NCBI GenBank assembly: GCA_000999465.1
Contig: LCGB01000004.1
Location: 11,441-58,803, forward strand
DNA from: Candidatus Nomurabacteria bacterium GW2011_GWB1_43_19
GTDB taxonomy: Bacteria > Patescibacteriota > Minisyncoccia > Phycocordibacterales > UBA9973
DNA length: 47,363 nt
Direction of reading: 5' to 3'
Shown here: positions 26,201 to 34,742 of the stretch, piece by piece
How the letters are laid out: every line of letters starts with the position of its first letter
How positions within the stretch are numbered: position 1 is the first letter of the stretch
Made by a program: the position numbers and the translations under genes
Notes under the pieces: generated by a model
What the model saw: only the letters and a program-made list of their open reading frames with translations
What the model was told of the DNA's origin: nothing
Databases searched by the model: none

Positions 26201-26607
26201 GTAAAGTTTTTCCAAAATTCAACATATTCCCAAACACTCTCCCGGCACTCTTTGTTGAATTTGGCAATCCCGTATTCTTCAATCGCTTTCTTGGAATTAA
26301 GTCCCAGCTTTTTCTCCACTTGGAGTTCCACCGGCAATCCGTGTGTATCCCATCCACCTTTTCGGCGCACGTGGTAACCGCGCATGGTTTTGTATCTGGG
26401 AATCGCATCTTTGAAAGAAAAAGGCACCATGGTGTGCAAAACAGGCTTGGAGTTGGCCGTAACCGGACCATCGTAAAAAATAAATTCTTTCTTGCCTTCT
26501 GTCCGCTCCAAAGATTTTTCAAAAATTTTATTTTCCTTCCAGAATTCCAAAACGCGCTCTTCACGAAGCGCGGCATCGGATTTGGTATTTTCTTCTTTTT
26601 CAGCCAT
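23215..26607 (-). CDS. ileS: Isoleucyl-tRNA synthetase with embedded histidine-phosphatase domain
   Basis: GPVTANSKPVLHTMVP (HIGH-like), WDTHGLPVE, KGKKMSKSVGNVVDPW (KMSKS); residues ~503-660 contain YFMMRHGEA...IFSSPFLRTKETAEIV...LHERNEP...ILIISHGNPIW. Confidence 0.97.
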   Translation of the reverse strand: MAEKEENTKSDAALREERVLEFWKENKIFEKSLERTEGKKEFIFYDGPVTANSKPVLHTMVPFSFKDAIPRYKTMRGYHVRRKGGWDTHGLPVELQVEKKLGLNSKKAIEEYGIAKFNKECRESVWEYVEFWKNFTNRMGYWADQENAYVTYHNNYIESAWNIVKKINEQKLLYKDYKVVPWCPRCGTALSSHELAQGYEDVKDLSITAKFKIVGQENTYVLAWTTTPWTLPGNVALAVGKDITYVRTKIGNEIFILAKDRLSVIAEPYEILEEIKGADLVGLEYEPLFPYLKEQLKNKKGSTNKMFKIYFADFVNTDDGTGVVHTAVMYGQDDFELGTKIGLPKHHLVNYEGKFMKGTGFLGSRFVKEKDDNGKPTLDVDIIKYLADKNLFFKKENYEHAYPHCWRCKTALIYYARDSWYIKMSDPKIKKEMISENKKINWEPSYIKNGRFGEWLREIKDWAISRERYWGTPLPVWVCDDCKKTEVVGSIEEIKEKTKKSGNQYFMMRHGEAIDNAKHLDDPKGDPDNHLTDKGREEIIIASKELKRAKIDAIFSSPFLRTKETAEIVRQELGLKKEKVIIEDRLHERNEPDIKLVWKRTGDFIYEVEKTYENKNILIISHGNPIWVLQKITSGLSINNFTEGQMLNTGEVKALNFIPLPHNENYELDLHKPYIDEVSLVCKCGGKLTRTKEVMDVWFDSGCMPFAQDHYPFENKKWVNGPGYPADYISEAIDQTRGWFYTLHAVGVLMRRGKAYKNVICLGHLLDVKGKKMSKSVGNVVDPWKMIDKYGVDTLRLWMYSINQPGESKNFDERTVALLYQQVFGLLYNVLAFYELYRDKTLEEGGRPKPDNILDIWILARLDELIKLTAKNMDNYKLLEPARAIRDFINDLSTWYLRRSRERIKEGDKETKQTIYFVLKSLAKILAPLTPFAAEDIWLKLKNENDVKSVHLASWPTKPFKLFSFLRPKVLEKMKTVRNIVTLGLEARQKAGIRVRQPLNRLEIIAERLSDEYIEIIKDELNIKNIVYILKIKIGINKVNLDADITPELKEEGDYRELARALQDMRKKMGLTPNDVVTLLFDTDDVGRKLVCKFEADIKKTVLASGVKFKKNDGEILRADELEFKVKIEK

Positions 26608-26639
26608 TATTGGCTGATTTTAGCATAAAATCTTTATTT

Positions 26640-28355
26640 TTACATCTTCACTGGAGTTTCAATACCAAGAAGATGCAGCCCGGTTTTCATTACAAAAGAG
26701 AAAGCATAAGTGAGCGCAACTTTATATGGAGAATTTTTATCCTCTTTGCTGGCAATAACGGTATTCCCGTAGAAGCTGTTAAATGCGCGAGCGGTTTCTA
26801 TCAAATAGTTGACGATATAGTGCGGCTCATATTTCGAGACGGAACGGAAAACGATTTCCGGAAATTTGTACAGCAATTTCTCCACTTCAAAAATTTCAGG
26901 CGGGAAAGCGTGAGGATCCGGTAAAATATTTTCCTTCTGCGCTTTTTCCAAAACGGAATTCGCCCGCGCATACGAATACTGGAGGTAAGGCCCGGAATCT
27001 CCCTCAAAGGAGATGGAACTTTCAAAATCATAAATAATGTCACCGCCGATGGATTGCTTCAAGATAGAGTATTTTATCGCAGCTACCGCCACATCCGAGG
27101 CGATTTTCTCCCGCTCCTCGTTTCCGAATTCACGGTCGGTCATTTTCTCCAGAATTGCATCACGAACATCGTTTAAGAGAGATTCTCCCGTAATCACATT
27201 GCCTTTCCTTGAGCTCATCTTGCCACCCACGAAACGCATCATACCGTGAGTAATATGTTTCATTCTGTTTTCATAATCCGGGTGGATAAACGAGATGGCC
27301 TTCGCAACAACGCGCATATAATCCATCTGTTCGTTGGCGGTAATAACAATAGACAAATCCATTCCGGGATTTGTTTTGAATTTTTCTTCGGTCAAGCCGA
27401 GCTCCTTGGTTTCATAAGTTGGCAAATTAGCGGAAGTGATGAAAACCCGGGTATGAAATTTGGGGTTGTATTTTTCCGCTTTAAACACAATAGCGCTGTC
27501 TGACTCTTCAAAAACTTTGTCCATATTGTCCTTCACGATATCACGCCCGATATCCGCCATAACGCTTTCCAAAAAATAATAATCAAATTTTGTGCCGAGC
27601 ATCCCGTAGAGGTCTTCAAAGGCCTTCATGGTGACGTCAAAACCCCATTGATATATCTCGTTTATTTTTTCGTCGGTTTTGTCGTAGAGTTTCATGTTTA
27701 TGGCGTCTATTTCTTTTTTGACGCCTTCGTCCGTCTCGTACATTTCCGCTCCGTGCGCGTAGGCGCGGCCAATATTGGCTGCCTGCAGGTTGTATGAACC
27801 CGCTTTGCTTTGAAGCTTTTCGTTTTGCATCAGGCCCCAAATGGCTTTGGCTACGTGAAGCCCGACATCACCCTGGTAATTTGCCCGGGAAACCGCCGCG
27901 CCGGAATGCTCCAGAATACGCGCGATAGATTCCCCGATGGCATTGGTCATCAGATGCCCGATATGAAAGGGCTTGAAAGGATTCGGGTCGGTGTATTCAA
28001 TCATTATTTTTTGACCGGAAAAGACATCGTTCTTGCCGACCATTTTTCCTTTATTCAAAATTTCCTCAATTGAACCGGAGAAAAACTTACGGGATAAATA
28101 AAAATTGATAAACCCCGGACCGGCTGACTCCACCTTTTCCAGATTTTTATCCGTATTCAAGCGCAATATCTCGGCAACTATTTTATCCGACAAGTCCTTC
28201 GGGTTGGTTTTTATGTTTTTGGCAATAGCGAGCGCCACGTTCGTGGAATAATCGCCCATCTTCAAGTCCGCTGGATGTTCCAGGATAATATCGCCGACCT
28301 CAATGCTTAGATTTTGTAGCGCGTCTTTTATTAGATTTTTTATGTTTTGTTCCAT
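26640..28355 (-). CDS. argS: Arginyl-tRNA synthetase
   Basis: MIEYTDPNPFKPFHIGHLMTNAIGESIARILEHSG; GKMSSRKGNVITGESLL; C-terminal DALR anticodon-binding domain. Confidence 0.97.
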   Translation of the reverse strand: MEQNIKNLIKDALQNLSIEVGDIILEHPADLKMGDYSTNVALAIAKNIKTNPKDLSDKIVAEILRLNTDKNLEKVESAGPGFINFYLSRKFFSGSIEEILNKGKMVGKNDVFSGQKIMIEYTDPNPFKPFHIGHLMTNAIGESIARILEHSGAAVSRANYQGDVGLHVAKAIWGLMQNEKLQSKAGSYNLQAANIGRAYAHGAEMYETDEGVKKEIDAINMKLYDKTDEKINEIYQWGFDVTMKAFEDLYGMLGTKFDYYFLESVMADIGRDIVKDNMDKVFEESDSAIVFKAEKYNPKFHTRVFITSANLPTYETKELGLTEEKFKTNPGMDLSIVITANEQMDYMRVVAKAISFIHPDYENRMKHITHGMMRFVGGKMSSRKGNVITGESLLNDVRDAILEKMTDREFGNEEREKIASDVAVAAIKYSILKQSIGGDIIYDFESSISFEGDSGPYLQYSYARANSVLEKAQKENILPDPHAFPPEIFEVEKLLYKFPEIVFRSVSKYEPHYIVNYLIETARAFNSFYGNTVIASKEDKNSPYKVALTYAFSFVMKTGLHLLGIETPVKM

Positions 28356-28357
28356 AA

Positions 28358-28783
28358 TTATTTATGTCCAGTACTTCCTTCGCGCCCGATATCCCTAACT
28401 GTTTCGGAAATTTTATCCGTTTCTAATATCTCGCAGTGTTCAAACTTTTGGATTATCATTTGCGCCACTTTATGACCTTTTTCTATTATAACTTCTTTGT
28501 CAGAAATATTTAAGAGATTCATGATTAATTCACCCCTGTAGCCGGCATCAATCACTCCGCCCATAATTTTCAATCCCAAATTAAAAGCAATACTGGATTT
28601 GTCCCATACTAGCCCCACATATCCCTCCGGTATTTCTATCGCCACTCCCGTACGCACATGCATCTGCTTGCCGGGCGGAAATACCACATTTTCCATCGCA
28701 TAGAAATCCATCCCGGCGTCCCCAGGATGCCCGTGCGTCGGCAATTTCGCGTCCTTATGCAGTTTTTTAACTTTTAAAATCAT
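28358..28783 (-). CDS. dut: dUTP diphosphatase
   Basis: HPGDAGMDFYA, WDKSSIAFNLGLKIMGGVIDAGYRGE, GHKVAQMIIQK, GREGSTGHK. Internal start MILKVKK preferred over the tracked 28810. Confidence 0.95.
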   Translation of the reverse strand: MILKVKKLHKDAKLPTHGHPGDAGMDFYAMENVVFPPGKQMHVRTGVAIEIPEGYVGLVWDKSSIAFNLGLKIMGGVIDAGYRGELIMNLLNISDKEVIIEKGHKVAQMIIQKFEHCEILETDKISETVRDIGREGSTGHK

Positions 28784-29261
28784 AATTTTCCATGCGACGC
28801 TTGACGCCATTAAGAAACATATCCGGGTTTTCTTTTATCATTTTTTTAAGCTCACCTACTTCAAACCATTTCACCTCGGCGACTTCCTGTCCCGCTATTT
28901 TAAAATCATTAAATCCATCTGGCAAGGTCAACAAAAATTCTTGAGTAAAGTAATTCCACTTTCCGTTTGAGCGTGTCTTGGTCCCTAATCTGGGATGAAT
29001 GTTTTTTAAACCCAATTCTTCTTTGGCCTCTTTTAGAATATTGGATTCATACGTTTCCCCTTCCTCTATTGTGCCGGCAACCGCCAGACCCCACTTGCCC
29101 GGATCATGGGACTTATCAAGTGCACGCCGCGCGAGTAAAATTTCTCCCTTACCATTTGTAATCCAAAGAGAAGAAACATGATAAATTGCATCAAGGTTCC
29201 TGTCATTCCTGTCTTCATGCCCTATTATTTCATCCTGTTCATTTACAATCGAAATTCTCAT
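28767..29261 (-). CDS. NUDIX hydrolase (IDI-like)
   Basis: GTIEEGETYESNILKEAKEELGL (NUDIX box) within ...KWGLAVAGTIEEGET. Confidence 0.9.
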   Translation of the reverse strand: MRISIVNEQDEIIGHEDRNDRNLDAIYHVSSLWITNGKGEILLARRALDKSHDPGKWGLAVAGTIEEGETYESNILKEAKEELGLKNIHPRLGTKTRSNGKWNYFTQEFLLTLPDGFNDFKIAGQEVAEVKWFEVGELKKMIKENPDMFLNGVKRRMENYDFKS

Positions 29262-29303
29262 ATTATTATTTAATTATATATCTTTTCTCCACCAAAAACC
29301 AAC

Positions 29304-29336
29304 TTAGCATTAGTGTACGACCGTTTGTTAATGCTA
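29304..29336. repeat. 33-nt palindromic direct repeat, left copy flanking Cas2-like gene 2
   Basis: TTAGCATTAGTGTACGACCGTTTGTTAATGCTA; identical to 29912-29944. Arms TAGCATTA/TAATGCTA. Confidence 0.97.
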
Positions 29337-29340
29337 TAAT
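29335..29340 (+). promoter_or_regulatory. Candidate -10 box overlapping the left repeat
   Basis: TATAAT 7 nt before the ATG at 29347, suggesting a leaderless or very short 5' UTR transcript; no good -35 seen. Confidence 0.4.
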
Positions 29341-29346
29341 AAGCAG

Positions 29347-29910
29347 ATGGAGTATAAAAAACAAAGGATAGGAAACACAAAAAAGAAAGTGCTTTTACTT
29401 CTGGTCGCAGGACTTGCGCTTGGCTTGACTAGGTCACCCAAGAAGCATTGGTGGATTTTAAAAAAGATTCCAAAAGAGTGGAAAAATATAAACCGTCAAG
29501 CACTAGAACGAGCAATTAATTCTTTATACGTTTCCCACTTAGTTCGAGAAAAATATAACAAAGACGGCACAACCACCCTTGTACTAAGTGAAAACGGCAG
29601 GCAAAGAGCTCTAAGGTTTAACATTAATAAGATGGAAATCAGGAAACCGATTAAATGGGACAGGAAATGGAGAATAGTTATGTTTGATGTTCCAGAAAAA
29701 TTAAGAAGGTTGCGAGATTCTCTGCGTTTACACTTCCGAGAAATAGGCCTCATTGAACTTCAAAAATCGGTCTTCGTGTATCCTTATCCCTGCAGTAAAG
29801 AGATTGAATTTATTTTGGAATTTTATAATGCCAGAAAGTATGTACGTTCTATTTTGGCTGAAAAGATAGATAATCAACTTCATTTAATGGGCAAGTTTGG
29901 CTTATGCTAA
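29347..29910 (+). CDS. Stand-alone Cas2/PaaX-like protein (wHTH + Cas2-like), gene 2
   Basis: KPIKWDRKWRIVMFDVPEKLRRLRDSLRLHFREIGLIELQKSVFVYPYPCSKEIEFILEFYNARKYVRSILAEKI; clear homologue of 21331-21894. Confidence 0.88.
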   Translation: MEYKKQRIGNTKKKVLLLLVAGLALGLTRSPKKHWWILKKIPKEWKNINRQALERAINSLYVSHLVREKYNKDGTTTLVLSENGRQRALRFNINKMEIRKPIKWDRKWRIVMFDVPEKLRRLRDSLRLHFREIGLIELQKSVFVYPYPCSKEIEFILEFYNARKYVRSILAEKIDNQLHLMGKFGLC

Positions 29911-29911
29911 T

Positions 29912-29944
29912 TTAGCATTAGTGTACGACCGTTTGTTAATGCTA
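29912..29944. repeat. 33-nt palindromic direct repeat, right copy flanking Cas2-like gene 2
   Basis: TTAGCATTAGTGTACGACCGTTTGTTAATGCTA, starts 2 nt after the stop codon; 33/33 identical to the left copy. Confidence 0.97.
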
Positions 29945-29952
29945 AATGGGTT

Positions 29953-30543
29953 TTAGGGCTTGATTTTGAAGTGTTTGATAATCATATTGGCGACCTTTTG
30001 TGGTGAAAGATTTGTGTTATCTATTACTAAGTTGTGCTTTAATTCCGGGGAAGTGTGCCAATCCTTGGTCTTTAATAATTCCTTAAGAATTTTTTTATCC
30101 TTTAACTTTCCGAATCTTTTTCTTGAGTCCGTACTAACACGCCTTAACAGTTCCCTGTCGGCGGCCTTCAGGTGTATCGGTAAAAATCTCGCTCCCAGCC
30201 TAGTGAGTTTTTTCTTATGGTTTTGAACAAATTGCTGCTCGGTAACGCCGCTCGGATATACAAAATCGTGCGAATAGGTATAAGTCGTGACCAGACTAAT
30301 CCCGGCTTTTACTGCTTGTTCCATCAAGTAATTCCTTAAAAATTCCTTCACATTCCCATTTTCTTTGGTTCCACGAGTAAATAAGTGGTCAACCACATCA
30401 TTAATAGCGTGATTATGGGTTAGTGTGTATTGAAGCTTATTTGACAGAACTTTTGCTACTGTCAGTTTCCCCGCCGCAATAGGACCGTACAAAAAAATAA
30501 CAACCGGCTTTTTATTTTTTGATAATTTTTTTGATTTTTTCAT
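29953..30543 (-). CDS. P-loop kinase-like protein
   Basis: VVIFLYGPIAAGKLTVAKVLSNKL (Walker A), LID-like RVSTDSRKRFGKLKDK. Confidence 0.75.
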   Translation of the reverse strand: MKKSKKLSKNKKPVVIFLYGPIAAGKLTVAKVLSNKLQYTLTHNHAINDVVDHLFTRGTKENGNVKEFLRNYLMEQAVKAGISLVTTYTYSHDFVYPSGVTEQQFVQNHKKKLTRLGARFLPIHLKAADRELLRRVSTDSRKRFGKLKDKKILKELLKTKDWHTSPELKHNLVIDNTNLSPQKVANMIIKHFKIKP

Positions 30544-31210
30544 AAACTTTTGCGTGGATATTTTCCCGGGTATCCAATTTGCCGTTTTGCATACATTCTA
30601 TCTTTATCCATCCTTTCTGCGTTTTGGCGAGCCAAAGCGCGCTCTTTCTGGAATTCTCTAAAAATCTAACGTCTTTTTCATGAACGTCCTTTTTCTTACC
30701 CAGATATTTTCTCCTTTTGTCGTTGCCATCCCGCTTGCGGATTAATTTCAAAACTACCGGAATCGGCACATTTAGGTAAAACACCGCATCCGGCCTGGGA
30801 ATTTTAAAAACTTCATATTCCATCTCCGCCAGCCACCCGAGAAAGCTCTCCCTTTTTTTGGTATTCGTAATCTTTCCACCCTGATGGATTTGATTAGCGC
30901 TCGCATACCTGTCAGCGATGACGATATATCCTTCCTTCAACCATTGTTCAATTTTATTCTTGGATTCAAAACGGTCAGCGGCATAGAGTACCGAAGCGAT
31001 TTTTGGATGCACTTTCACGAAATTATAATATTGCTCGGAGAGACAGTGTCCGATGAATTTGCCGAAAAAATTGGAGGAGTAGTCGGGGAAATCAACAACT
31101 TTTACTTTGTATCCGTCTTTCTTTAGATGCTTTATCAAAAGTCCGGCTTGGGTAGCTTTGCCGCTCCCATCCATGCCATCAATTACTATCAATTTACCCT
31201 TTTTTACCAT
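30512..31210 (-). CDS. tmk: Thymidylate kinase
   Basis: GKLIVIDGMDGSGKATQAGLLIKHL, VIADRYASANQIHQGGK. Confidence 0.93.
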   Translation of the reverse strand: MVKKGKLIVIDGMDGSGKATQAGLLIKHLKKDGYKVKVVDFPDYSSNFFGKFIGHCLSEQYYNFVKVHPKIASVLYAADRFESKNKIEQWLKEGYIVIADRYASANQIHQGGKITNTKKRESFLGWLAEMEYEVFKIPRPDAVFYLNVPIPVVLKLIRKRDGNDKRRKYLGKKKDVHEKDVRFLENSRKSALWLAKTQKGWIKIECMQNGKLDTRENIHAKVYEKIKKIIKK

Positions 31211-31234
31211 ACAGGAAATATACCAGAAAAATAT

Positions 31235-31708
31235 TTATTTTCCCAATTCTTTTAACGCTTCGGTGGCGTAAAAACGCACATTCGGTATGAGTTCCATTTT
31301 TTCAAGTTCTTCTGTGTTTACCCAACGGGTATGAGTCCTTTCATGTTCGTTCGTGGAATCGGTAATCTGGTCGGTGTCAGCCGTGGCAAAATAAACAAAG
31401 GCAATGTGCTCATGGTTCTCATTTACCGGATGCCGGCCAAGGTAGCGCGGAGGTATGAGATATTTATATCCGCGATTTTCTGCTTCGCCGTTTTTGGGAC
31501 CGTGCGCCTCTCCGACAATCTTCACCTCTAGCCCCACCTCTTCCTTCACTTCGCGATACGCCGCCTCTATCGGGTCTTCGTCTAGTTCAATGTGTCCACC
31601 GACGGAAAGCCAGATATTGTATTTGTCATGCATACGCAAAAGAACTTTGTTCTTGTGGACAATAAAAACTTCCACGCAGTAATCTATTTTGTCATGTATA
31701 TGAGGCAT
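31235..31708 (-). CDS. NUDIX hydrolase
   Basis: GGHIELDEDPIEAAYREVKEEVGLEV (NUDIX box). Confidence 0.95.
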   Translation of the reverse strand: MPHIHDKIDYCVEVFIVHKNKVLLRMHDKYNIWLSVGGHIELDEDPIEAAYREVKEEVGLEVKIVGEAHGPKNGEAENRGYKYLIPPRYLGRHPVNENHEHIAFVYFATADTDQITDSTNEHERTHTRWVNTEELEKMELIPNVRFYATEALKELGK

Positions 31709-31709
31709 A

Positions 31710-31811
31710 CTATTTCAAATCAAATTTCATTAAAACTTCTTTAAAATATTTATCCGTTGGCTCAAGATTTGAAATATCTTCCAATGAGAGCCATCCGACC
31801 TGTAGTTCCAT
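31710..31811 (-). CDS. 33-aa small ORF resembling a NUDIX C-terminal tail (possible remnant)
   Basis: MELQVGWLSLEDISNLEPTDKYFKEVLMKFDLK; below the tracked ORF length cut-off. Confidence 0.35.
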   Translation of the reverse strand: MELQVGWLSLEDISNLEPTDKYFKEVLMKFDLK

Positions 31812-31812
31812 A

Positions 31813-32487
31813 TTATCTCCTTTTGATAATTAATTCTTCTACCGGTTTCTTTTCTAATAAATTATTAACTATCTTCTCGGCAACAAAATTTGGATCCATA
31901 AGTTCAATATAGTTTTTGGGCTTGCTTTCATCAAACAAATTCGTTTGCATGCCTCCTGGGTAAACCCCTAATACTTTAATTTTTTTTCCATCTACTTCTT
32001 TTGCGAGAGATTGTGTAAACCCTGTTGCTGCAAATTTGCTTGCGCAATAGGCTGTTTCGTTTATTTTTCCATTTAAACCACTGGTTGAAATAATATTTAC
32101 AATTAAACCAAAATTCTGCTTCCTCATTTGAGCTAAAGCAATCTTAGACCCATAAACTGTACCAAATAAATTAACCTCCATTAAGTCATGGGCCCTTTTC
32201 CAATCAGTTTCTTCAATTGGTTTATGAGGCAACCAAATACCGGCATTATTAACCCAGATATCTATTTTACCGAAATCGTTAATAACTTTTTTGGCCAAAG
32301 CCTCAATTTCATTTTCTTTTGTAACATCTGCTTTTACACCAATAATCCCATTTTTTAAATTTTTAAATTCCCCTTCTCGGGAACAAACCACGACTTTTGA
32401 GCCGTTTTTTAAAAAACAAAGAGCGAGAACTTTTCCTAGACCTTTACTTCCTCCTGTTATTACAACTACTTTATTTTTTAAATCCAT
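31813..32487 (-). CDS. Short-chain dehydrogenase/reductase
   Basis: VVITGGSKGLGKVLALCF (TGxxxGxG), NNAGIW, YCASKFAATGF (YxxxK). Confidence 0.95.
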   Translation of the reverse strand: MDLKNKVVVITGGSKGLGKVLALCFLKNGSKVVVCSREGEFKNLKNGIIGVKADVTKENEIEALAKKVINDFGKIDIWVNNAGIWLPHKPIEETDWKRAHDLMEVNLFGTVYGSKIALAQMRKQNFGLIVNIISTSGLNGKINETAYCASKFAATGFTQSLAKEVDGKKIKVLGVYPGGMQTNLFDESKPKNYIELMDPNFVAEKIVNNLLEKKPVEELIIKRR

Positions 32488-32564
32488 CCCGGTAGTAAAA
32501 TTTTAATAATAATATTCAGTGGTTGTGTCTCGTAATCAAAAATTTACTACGGGACAAGTAATTT

Positions 32565-33809
32565 TTATACAAATTTTTTCGGTATCGGAAATTTTTTGGC
32601 AAGTTTTTTGATTTCTTTGTGCACCGCTTCTTTTATTTTTTTATCGTCCTTGTTTTTCAGGACCGTAATCATCAATTCCGCCACATATGCGCATTCTTTT
32701 TCTTTAAACCCGCGAGTGGTAATGGCCGGAGTGCCGAAGCGGATGCCGGAAGGGTCCAGTGGTTTTCTGGTATCCCCGGCAATTGAATTCATATTAAGAG
32801 TAATACCCACTTCGTCAAGTGCTGTCTGCGCCTCTTTGCCGGTCACTCCTAAAGAACCAAAAACATCAACTAAAATAAGGTGATTGTCGGTTCCTCCGCC
32901 TATCATGCGAATATTATTTTTCTTAAAAACTTCCGCCATTGCTTTGGCATTCTTCAAAATTTGCTTTGCGTATGCTTTATATTTCGGCGTCATTGCTTCT
33001 CCGAAAGCGACTGCTTTGGCGGCGATAGTATGCATATGCGGACCGCCCTGAATGCCGGGGAAAATAGATTTATCAATTTTCTTGGCGATTTCTTCGTCTT
33101 CACGGGTAAGTATAATCCCCCCGCGCGGACCGCGGAGAGTTTTATGTGTGGTGGAAGTAATAATATCAAACCCATCGTCAAACGGATTACGAAGAACGCC
33201 CGCCGCGATTAATCCGGCAATGTGCGCCATGTCCGCCATCGTGACCGCGCCCACTTCGCGGGCAATCTCCACGAATTTTTTATAATTCAGCGAGCGCGAA
33301 TATGCGGAAAAGCCGGCAAGAATTATTTTCGGTTTGTGTTCTAGGGCTATTTTGCGTAAATTTTCGTAATCAATCTCGCCCGTATCCGGATTCTTCATCT
33401 TGTAGTTAACGAATTTATAAATCTTGGCCGGCAGGGTCATCGGATGCCCGTGAGTCAGGTGTCCTCCGTGAGACAGATCCATACCAAGTACTGTATCTCC
33501 GGGAGAAAGAAGCGCGGCATAAACGGCCAGATTGGCGGGAGCGCCGGAATGCGGCTGGACATTGGCATATTTGCATTTAAAAAGCTTGCAGGCGCGCTCT
33601 ATGGCCAAACGTTCAACAGCGTCGGTAAAATCTTGCCCGCCATAATATCGGCGGCCGGGGTAACCCTCGGAATATTTGTTGGTAAAAACGGAACCGTTGG
33701 CCTTAAGCACATCTTCGGAAACATAATTCTCTGAAGGAATCAGTTCCAGTCCTTTCGCCTGCCTTTTTTCTTCGCTTTTGATGAGTTTTTCTACTTTCTT
33801 ATCGCGCAT
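32565..33809 (-). CDS. glyA: Serine hydroxymethyltransferase
   Basis: IPSENYVSEDVL, YSEGYPGRRYYGG, TSTTHKTLRGPRGGIIL. Confidence 0.97.
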   Translation of the reverse strand: MRDKKVEKLIKSEEKRQAKGLELIPSENYVSEDVLKANGSVFTNKYSEGYPGRRYYGGQDFTDAVERLAIERACKLFKCKYANVQPHSGAPANLAVYAALLSPGDTVLGMDLSHGGHLTHGHPMTLPAKIYKFVNYKMKNPDTGEIDYENLRKIALEHKPKIILAGFSAYSRSLNYKKFVEIAREVGAVTMADMAHIAGLIAAGVLRNPFDDGFDIITSTTHKTLRGPRGGIILTREDEEIAKKIDKSIFPGIQGGPHMHTIAAKAVAFGEAMTPKYKAYAKQILKNAKAMAEVFKKNNIRMIGGGTDNHLILVDVFGSLGVTGKEAQTALDEVGITLNMNSIAGDTRKPLDPSGIRFGTPAITTRGFKEKECAYVAELMITVLKNKDDKKIKEAVHKEIKKLAKKFPIPKKFV

Positions 33810-34657
33810 ATTTTCATTCTATCACAAGAGAACACCACTGTCCCTAAAATATCGGTCCGCAGAATTTGCGCCCCGAATTGGATAAGAGTGTCAAGCACTT
33901 CCGGGTGGGGGTGTCCGTATTTATTATCTTTCCCGTTTGAAATAAACGCGTAAACCGGAGAAACCGCTTTGACAAAAGAACCCGAAGTGGAAGAACGGGA
34001 ACCGTGGTGTCCGACTTTTAAAACATCACTTTTGAGTTCCGCCTCCTCATATTGGGAGAGAATAATTTTTTCGGTTTTGGCGGAAGCGTCACCGGTAAGC
34101 ATTATGGATGTCGCGCCATAAGAAAGCCGAGCCACCACCGACCCGTCGTTCGTCGTCCAGCCGGAAACATCGCGGTCGGGAAACAAAATATCAATAAACG
34201 CGCTACCGCCGATATTGAGTCTCATTCCCTTTCGCGTCAAGATATTCGGGATATTTTGTCTTTTTACTTCTGTTTTTAGATTCTGGAATGTCTTGGAGTC
34301 ATTTAGCGTTCCCGGCTCAAAGACCGCGCCAACTTTATAATTTTTCAAGATGTCCGAAAATCCCCCAATGTGGTCCGCATCCGGATTGGTTATGACGATA
34401 GCGTCAATACTCCGGTCAAAAGGCAACATTACGCGAGAGAGCGGACCCAGAACCCGGCGCGCCGGTCCCGCGTCAAACATAATTTGTGTTCCGGTCGGCG
34501 ATTCTATGAAAAGCGCGTCTCCCTGGCCGACATTAAGCATGGCAAAGGTAAGACCCCGGCGAGAATCCCGCCAATCCAGATAAAAAAGAAAAATATTTAT
34601 TATAAAAAGCAGAAAAACAAAAAAGAGCAATCCGTGTTTTTTTAATTTGACTAACAT
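33791..34657 (-). CDS. ComEC/Rec2-type metallo-beta-lactamase-domain protein
   Basis: AMLNVGQGDALFIESPTGTQIMFDAGP, VITNPDADHIGGF, LKVGHHGSRSSTS. Confidence 0.93.
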   Translation of the reverse strand: MLVKLKKHGLLFFVFLLFIINIFLFYLDWRDSRRGLTFAMLNVGQGDALFIESPTGTQIMFDAGPARRVLGPLSRVMLPFDRSIDAIVITNPDADHIGGFSDILKNYKVGAVFEPGTLNDSKTFQNLKTEVKRQNIPNILTRKGMRLNIGGSAFIDILFPDRDVSGWTTNDGSVVARLSYGATSIMLTGDASAKTEKIILSQYEEAELKSDVLKVGHHGSRSSTSGSFVKAVSPVYAFISNGKDNKYGHPHPEVLDTLIQFGAQILRTDILGTVVFSCDRMKICAIRK

Positions 34658-34742
34658 GCTACAATACTAACATCTGTCCCGTTGGAAATTCAACAAACGG
34701 GATATAAGGAAAAAAATATTATTAATTAAAATTTCTAATGGG

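Noticed and set aside
25960-26628. 222-aa plus-strand ORF opposite ileS
   Set aside because: Antisense to the conserved IleRS catalytic core (HIGH-like region); Phe/Val/Arg-rich shadow composition.
29304-29944. A CRISPR array
   Set aside because: There are only two repeats and the interval is a complete CDS of about 560 bp; no spacers, leader or cas1. Treated as a repeat-flanked gene instead.
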